Shown piece by piece: positions 57,741 through 64,000 of a DNA stretch of 64,000 nucleotides (within the stretch, counting starts at the first letter, position 1; every line of letters starts with the position of its first letter). The DNA is taken from contig JARDYH010000001.1 of assembly GCA_029215795.1 (NCBI GenBank), positions 352,184,154 through 352,248,153 of the forward strand, given 5' to 3'. Under the pieces are notes generated by a model that worked only from the letters and a program-made list of their open reading frames with translations, was not told the DNA's origin and did not search any database. This DNA is from Anniella stebbinsi (Eukaryota > Chordata > Lepidosauria > Squamata > Anniellidae). Both the position numbers and the translations under genes were made by a program.

Positions 57741-57955
57741 CCATTGAGCCATCACCATGGGTCAATGGTAGAGTATATGCTCTTCATGTGGAAGATTCCA
57801 GGCTTCATTCCTGGCATCACCAGGTAGGGTCTTCTCTGAAATCCTGGTGACTACTGCCACTCACTGTAGGCAGTGCAGACTTAGATGAACCAATGTGGAA
57901 TAAGGCTGCTTGGAGCTACGTGGAAGTTGGAATAGGGCTGCTTCCTATGACAAAC
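57741..57955 (+). mobile_element. tRNA-Ala-derived SINE, diverged
   Basis: It has GGGTCAATGGTAGAGTATAT, TTCCAGGCTTCATTCCTGG, CATCACCAGGTAGGGTC and CACTGTAGGCAGTGCAGA, then AATAAGGCTGCTT. The order matches the copy at 43511. Confidence 0.75.
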
Positions 57956-58717
57956 TTCCCATTAGAGTTTGAGGTTGTATTTTCAATAGAACCGTAATTC
58001 CTAATCATACATTTTATAATGGTCCTGTTACACTGTCCATGTTTAGTTCTTTAGAGCATTTTGTGGCTAGCAGGCTTTGGGCCAGTTTTCCAACAATGAA
58101 GCTGGATCAGGTTTTTGGAGCACACTCAATGGATGTGGGTCCAGCAGTCTGTTCTGAGTAGAGTTCTCATGATTCTTGCCGTCTCCGGGCAACATTGCCA
58201 AAGAATGATATAATCAATAAGCTGCCAGCTCTTGGATCAAGTCTGCATCCAAGATATTTTAGGCTTATCCAATCACTGAATAATCATGTTTACAATAAAC
58301 CATGCTTGTTCGGTGCTTTTGGTTAAGAGACAACAACCATTCCCCTTGATTATCCCATAGCATTATGGGCTGCAGCACTTTTTTCATATACATCTAGGTA
58401 TTTTACGGCACTTGCATTATCATTATCCATTGTGATCCAAGTACTTTATGAAATGGCATTGCTAATGGAAAGGGTAGCTTATCTTCAGAATTGCAACATA
58501 TGTGGGATCTATCTTATCTTTCACTTAGAAGGAAATTTCTAAATTTCATGATTACAAATGCAGGCCTATATTTGAAAATATGTTGGTAATTCTCATGAGA
58601 CCTTTGTTCCATAGTGCAAAGCAGGTGCACCTTTCCTGGCTAGGATCCACCTGTCCCATCCTCACAGCTACAAGTTATGTTCTCCTACCCATAGACTCCT
58701 ACGCTTATCTTCTTATA
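57956..58717. other. Unassigned stretch
   Basis: Mixed sequence with no gene or repeat that I recognise. Confidence 0.5.
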
Positions 58718-58725
58718 AAATATGG

Positions 58726-59163
58726 TAGGATGACCAGATTATGACAATCAAAATCCTGGACCCCCCCACCCCCCCCAAAACAACCCCCCCACTGCGCGCC
58801 CGTGCCGCCCCCCCACCCGCACTGCGCCGCCCCGCGCTCCTTACCTGGGCGTCTGCTTCCCTCCGGTGCTCAGAATCTACTGAGAAACAGGCTTCCTGGC
58901 CTGTCTCTCAGTACGTGCCGGGTAATGACGTCATCACCCGGCGCGCTACTGAGGGACAGGCCGCAAAGCCTGTTTCTCAGTAGATTCCGAGCACCGGAGG
59001 GAAGTGGACGCATCAGCAGGTAAGTGCCTCGCGCTGCCCACCTCCCGCCACCACCGCGTGACCCCCCGCCACCCCGGTTTCCCCCCACTGCCCCCCGGTT
59101 GCCCCGGTTCGGCCTAGGTTTCCAGGTTAGGACCGGGAAACCCCAGGCCATCTGGACACCCTA
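58726..59163. mobile_element. 438-bp hAT-like element with CRE-like palindromic core
   Basis: It starts TAGGATGACCAGATTATG and ends CCATCTGGACACCCTA. A perfect 8-bp duplication, AAATATGG, lies at 58718-58725 and 59164-59171. Its termini resemble those of the 320-bp MITEs. Its core is a palindrome around GGGTAATGACGTCATCACCC with flanking arms TCTACTGAGAAACAGGC and the inverse, similar in layout to the core units at 11967-12928. The ends are C-rich and CpG-rich. Its proline- and glycine-rich frames are not genes. Confidence 0.92.
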
Positions 59164-59328
59164 AAATATGGAAATGGGGTGGGGGAAGTGGGGTGGGGGG
59201 AAACAGACATTACTTTAACTACCTTCCTGGCTTTTACATTGTTCAGATCTTGACCCTACCATGGAGGGAATTAAATATCTGGATTAGTCCTCCATGCCTA
59301 CTCTAGAGTAAAAATGAAAGACTGCATA

Positions 59329-59409
59329 GGCCCTATTCACCTTAAACCATGGTGTTAACAAAAAAAAGCCTCAACCACTGTTGGTTTAAGGTGTCTTCTG
59401 AACAGGGCC
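59329..59409. mobile_element. 81-bp minimal Harbinger-like MITE
   Basis: It starts GGCCCTATTCACCTTAAACC and ends GGTGTCTTCTGAACAGGGCC. ATA lies on both sides (59326-59328 and 59410-59412). It is a shortened relative of 35904-36108. Confidence 0.85.
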
Positions 59410-59585
59410 ATAACCACCCATCCCCACACATGATGATGCTATGACTTGTTTCACGTATTCTGAACTGAATCTCTCAGTCAACACATGGACGCTCAGTCCT
59501 TAGCCCAGCACTTCATAGAATCTGGCTTGATGGGAGAGTTGTAGTTATGGATTTGTGGTAGCAGAAGTGAAAACATCAGGACTTT

Positions 59586-59586
<1 letters not shown>

Positions 59587-59622
<36 letters not shown>
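59587..59622. repeat. (CA)n microsatellite
   Basis: About 18 CA units. Confidence 0.95.
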
Positions 59623-59623
<1 letters not shown>

Positions 59624-61293
59624 CTCAGTTAAAAAAGGAAAAGAAAAGAATCAGTAACACCATTTTAAAAAAAATCTGACGGTTTGTAAAAATAACTGTG
59701 ACGCCACATAAAAGTGCAGCTTGCAGGATTTAAATAAACAGTAATGGCTTGCTAACAAAACAGTGTGCACGTGAGTAATTATTTTAAAATCTGGTTGCAG
59801 GACGATGAATCCTGCATTTCATCTGCATCTTGTGGAGGAGAGAATTCTGTGGTCTTGGTTTGAAGGAGGAGGAGGAGGAGGAGGAGGAGGAGGAGGCAGC
59901 ACTCCGAATCCACGCCAGGCATGGGCTAGCCTGGCCACCCAGGATTTTCTTTTCATATATCTGATAGATGTGTTTTGACAAGTTATATTAAGTACAAAGC
60001 AGGCCACCAGAGTAGCATGTGGAGTTGATATAGATAGAGACAGAGAGGCAAATAGCAGTACGAGGCAAGCCTTTGCCGGCACTCTTTGCCATAACGAAAT
60101 AAACCCCCTCTACTTTCCATCATATTACCACGTTTCTGCAAATATAATAAAGTAAAATAGGTCCTGACAGCTTTTGAATGGATCAGTTTTAGCCAGGATT
60201 TACAGCTTCTGTAGCCTCCTCTTCATAGGAAACCTAACAATAAGGACACAACCAAGAATGAACGAAGAATAGGGGGAGGGGGGAAACAGCATTTTTGTTT
60301 ATATCTGCAAATGCTTGTCTTAACCTACCTGTGTAAACGACTGATTCAAGGGGGAAATGCATGTCCATCCTTCCCCCACATCAATATCGATATGCATTTT
60401 CTTCATTATATTATTCTCTGCAGGAAAAATAATAATAATAATAATAATAATAACAACAATAATAATATCAACTTCCTAAGAGAGGGGAAAAGGTGGGGTG
60501 AAAATACAATCTGGCACATCACACCTGAGCTGATTTGCCCTTTCATTTCCCAGCCAACATGAGTGCATCCTCCAAAGCACTCCTAAACAAGTTTTGGCAG
60601 AGGCAAAAAAACCCCAAACATTATTTTTACAACATCTTTGGATGCACTTCCAAGATGCTAAAAAAAAAAAAAAAAAAAAAAGGAAAGAAAAACCAATTAA
60701 TCGGGAGTCTCTGGGAGACTCTGCTGGAAATGTGGGCTAAATCTCTGACACCGATCTCTGCTTTGACATGGATGGAGAAAGTATGCAAGCAAACCTCCTG
60801 AAAAGTGGGAGGGGGGAGGGGAGAAGTCACAATTTTCAATAATTTATTTGTTTGGAAAGCAGAGGGGCTGAAGGGTTATCAGTAAACAGATCACTAATCA
60901 CTCTCCAGCCTCTCGCGGTGGTAAAGGCTATTTAACTTCCTGCCTCCCTTTGCTCTTTCTGTTTGAGAGTCAATTGTGGACTCTCCCTCCCCGCCCCCCG
61001 CCCCCAACTTGTTTTTGGAGTCTGTCATTGTGCCAAGCCACATTGCGAAGTGGAATTTAGTTAAAAGATGTGCTCATAGCTGAGCGTCGCATAAGACAGT
61101 TGTTTTTTCATTATTCATTACGGACACCACCAGAGGGTTTCTGGTTGGACGGACATACATGTCCCGTCTCTCTGCCATATCCAACGGTCACCAATTTCAT
61201 GTTTCTGTTTCATTTTCTTTTGTTCCACTTTGAGTCGAGAAAGTGTACCAGAAGGGTTTAGCTAATCATTGCCACCAGATTCTCAAGACACAG
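59623..61293. other. Single-copy-looking region with short repeats
   Basis: It holds (GGA)n at 59864-59895, (AAT)n/(AAC)n at 60427-60467 and an A-run at 60660-60681. The blocks 59640-59800, 59960-60140 and 60840-61270 are repeat-free and look like conserved non-coding DNA (for example GTGAGTAATTATTTTAAAAT and GGCTATTTAACTTCCTGCC). No exon is supported. Confidence 0.45.
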
Positions 61294-61470
61294 TGGGCCT
61301 GTTCAGACAACATGCTAAGCCATGGTTAGGCCACTAACTGTTTTGCAGCAAATGGCTAGTGAGCATGTTTAAATCACGGTTATGTAGTCACCATGGATAG
61401 GAATGGTTCACGCAACGCGCTAAGCCATAATGTTAGCACAAAATGCTTAACCACCATGCCTCAATTGGCT
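61294..61470. mobile_element. Partial Harbinger-like MITE (GGCCTGTTCAGACAA family)
   Basis: The left end GGCCTGTTCAGACAACATGC is followed by TAAGCCATGGTTAGG and degraded repeats of GCTAAGCCAT. No right terminus was found, so the limit is approximate. It resembles 35904 and 59329. Confidence 0.6.
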
Positions 61471-64000
61471 GGCTGCAGGGTGCAAATGGGGTGCTATACT
61501 GGCAGGAACAGTGATGAAAGCCCCTGTGGGCAGTGGACAGAGGAGCACAATCTGCTGTCCTTCCCTTTCTGCCAACTGAGCCCTTATGACATCTAGGGCT
61601 GTCTTGAGAGTCTGATGGACTCCCCCATGCCCCCCTCCAAGACCCACTCACCCAGCTGTGGGGTGCTCACGGACCTGCCCCATGGCTTGCCAAGAGTCCG
61701 ACGAGGCTGCCCATCCCTTCTCAAGCCACCACTTCGCACAACAATGGTAGCTTGAGCATTTCCAGGAAGGGGATGTTGCATAGAGAGCAGCCATAAAGGG
61801 TCATTCACACCTACAATTACAGCATTCATGCCTGCAATGATGTATAAATGGCCCCTTTACAACCACAAAATGGCAGCTTGGTAAGAGGATGGAGGGGCCC
61901 GCAGCTTTGTCGAGAAGCTCACATGGCAATGTGCTCAGCAAGTGCCCAACGAAGCCAAGCGTGGGTGAGTCCGCCCTACTGGCATCTGCAGTTGCAAGGA
62001 TCTGGAAGCAGGTGATATGAATGATCCCTGTTTGGAATGATGGAGAGCCTGTGCCCTAATGCTGACAAAACATGTGACCCTAGAGCAGATTCCTATGCTT
62101 CTTTCATCCAATCTAATTTCCCCTTAGCACAATGTTCCAACATGGTCATTTCAGCCATAGACCATATTTGTGACCATCTCTTTACCCTTTTGTCTATTTG
62201 ATGGTTCTCTACTTCATTGCCCAACCAGATTCAAGGAATTATATTAACAGACATAGCAAATATTTACTGCTTTTGTTATAAAATACTTGCCCATTTATCC
62301 CCATTAAATATATTTGGCAAGTAACTGGCTGGCCTACTGATCCTCCACCCCTTTCCTTTTACAAGAGTATAGAGTAGTTTGTGGTACAAACAGGACTAAT
62401 GATCATGTGTTCCATCCTATGAGTAGATTCATTTTGGCAAGGCTTGCTTGTTGACAGGTATGTTGTGCATTTGTCTCCCGGCTTTGAGACTAGGTTTTAA
62501 ACACAGCCTCCACTGGAAGGAATGGAGATCATTCAGATCTCATAACCATATCGAGCGACAAGTCATGGGAACTCATTCAGTAGATGTACGGGACCTGATT
62601 TGCCCTAGTCAGTCAAAAATCGCAGCCTCATTTTCAGGGACTCTGCTATCTCTGACCATCAGTTATGAAGGCACTTTGGGCAAGGGATTATGGCCAGTAA
62701 CAGAAATGTAGCCTTCCAAACAGATTCATATCTTTTCCTAGAAGACGCTGACGTGCCCAGAAGCTCTTTCCATTGCGTCTGTAGGCTTTGTCCACCAATG
62801 AACTCCAGTTCTTCAAGTTTACAGGAAGGGCACTGTACTAATTGTCAACAATTAACTGCTCAAAGCACCATTTCGATCAAGTTGACACTGATGCAGATGT
62901 GAACTTGTCCAGATCCCGTTGTTCTCCTAATGCTCCTGGACAACGCTAGCTGAGAAATGTTCTTTTCATTGCCCTATGAAGAGTGTCAAAGATTGGCATC
63001 CAATTCCTGCATTGTTTTAGGGTAGGGTTTTTTGTGGATTTTTTTTTCATGTGAGTATATTTTTCTATAGTGTTCCCAGAATTGTACACAGACATTCTAC
63101 AATTGCTTTTGGGTTTCAGTGGTAACAGAACATCACCTATATTGAGATTTCCATGTGAATTCTGATCTTCCCTGTCCATGCGAGTGTCCTGTGTAGATCT
63201 AAAACCCCAACTACTGCATGCTTGGTGTCACAAAATGCCCCTCAGGAATGAGTTAATTGGGAATCAGAATCCCAATTTGTAACCACAAATTGATTTCAGC
63301 TCAGGATCAGTTAATTATCTTTGCTTTGGACAAGACTTGTACCCTGACCGGGAGAGTGGCAGAATGTCCAACCCTTGTTGAACAGAAATGAACTCCGGAT
63401 TTACAGGCATTAAGACACACTTAAATACCATATTATGCAATGGGGAAAAAAAGTCTGCCACAATTTAGGTAACTTTCCCTGGTATGCAATATTTTGCATA
63501 TATTTCATAATACAGCATAGTGGAGGCTGAAGAGAGATCAGGGATGCACATCATGTAGTTCTGGTGGTGGTGGTTTAAAAATGGAGTATACATTAGTGTA
63601 TTTTCTGCTAACTTTTACATGACTAAATTTGCAAATACAGTTCCGGAGCAGGGGGAAACGCCCTCAGGCAATGCCAGTCCGCCACTGAATTCGCAGGTCA
63701 AATCCATAGAAATCTTAAGCCATCTGAATCCATTTCAAATTCCTCTGACATCCCGAGCACCAGGCCAGTGGCTGCCCTTTTCAGGATCTCCATTCTCTGG
63801 CAAGGGATATGGAAGAGGTTGGTCAGGCTCAGGAATAGCAGAAGGGTTCAGTTGGCAGCAGGGATGATGGAGAAATCCACCATGGCATCTTTTGAGTTCA
63901 GATTTCTATGAATCTGACCTGTGGATACTGCAGTGGACCAGCTTTTCTTTTCTTTTTTTAGTTGAATGGATTCCACAGACTTGTGGTCCATTTTTAATTT
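61471..64000. other. Unassigned region to window end
   Basis: Mixed, mostly single-copy-looking sequence with no gene, RNA or repeat family that I can support. The repeated GACTCCCCCATGCCCCCCTC area near 61620 is C-rich only. Confidence 0.5.

Noticed and set aside
1..64000. CRISPR array, prokaryotic operons, integrated virus
   Set aside because: Repeat types, microsatellites and LINE/SINE content are vertebrate. No regularly spaced repeats, and no retroviral or other viral coding domains, were seen.

Overview
The window looks like non-coding DNA of a squamate reptile (lizard or snake). I infer this from the repeats: decayed L2-clade and CR1 LINEs, SINEs with a tRNA-Ala-like head, and dense families of palindromic hAT-like and Harbinger-like MITEs. 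The species is not identified. I recognise no host protein-coding gene and no functional RNA gene. The only recognisable protein-coding sequence is broken L2 reverse transcriptase. Most other open frames are short and fall in repeats or low-complexity DNA. The window is best read as a repeat-rich gene desert or a very long intron.

Layout. 1-8.1 kb: SINEs and 320-bp hAT-like MITEs, plus a tandem duplication with a period of exactly 2,983 bp (1357-4339 and 4340-7322) whose junctions lie in MITE copies. 8.1-10.3 kb: mostly unassigned. 10.3-13.8 kb: an L2 LINE on the minus strand, split inside its catalytic YADD codons by a 1.8-kb GC-rich hAT-like element that carries a five-unit array of about 240 bp. 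14.3-20 kb: a 320-bp-type MITE, a near-perfect hairpin, two shorter relatives of the GC-rich element, and an L2 3' end. 22.8-24.0 kb: a large palindromic hAT-like element holding another element with the same terminal motif. 26.1-27.0 kb: a plus-strand L2 3' half. 31.6-38.8 kb: a 255-bp hAT-like MITE, a 205-bp Harbinger-like palindrome, and a broken L2 with a truncated GC-rich element. 40.8-50.3 kb: an L2 split by a Harbinger-like MITE, SINEs, a cluster of three ~550-bp GC-rich Harbinger-like elements, and another intact 320-bp MITE. 50.3-64 kb: sparse repeats (CR1 tail, two SINEs, a 438-bp hAT-like element, an 81-bp MITE) and long single-copy stretches, some resembling conserved non-coding elements.

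How the parts interact. The elements are layered by insertion into one another. Target-site duplications (TSDs) resolve this: 8 bp for elements with a TAGG start, and about 3 bp for elements with a GGCC start. MITE copies have also served as substrate for unequal recombination. No transposase is encoded here, so all the DNA elements would depend on a transposase made elsewhere.
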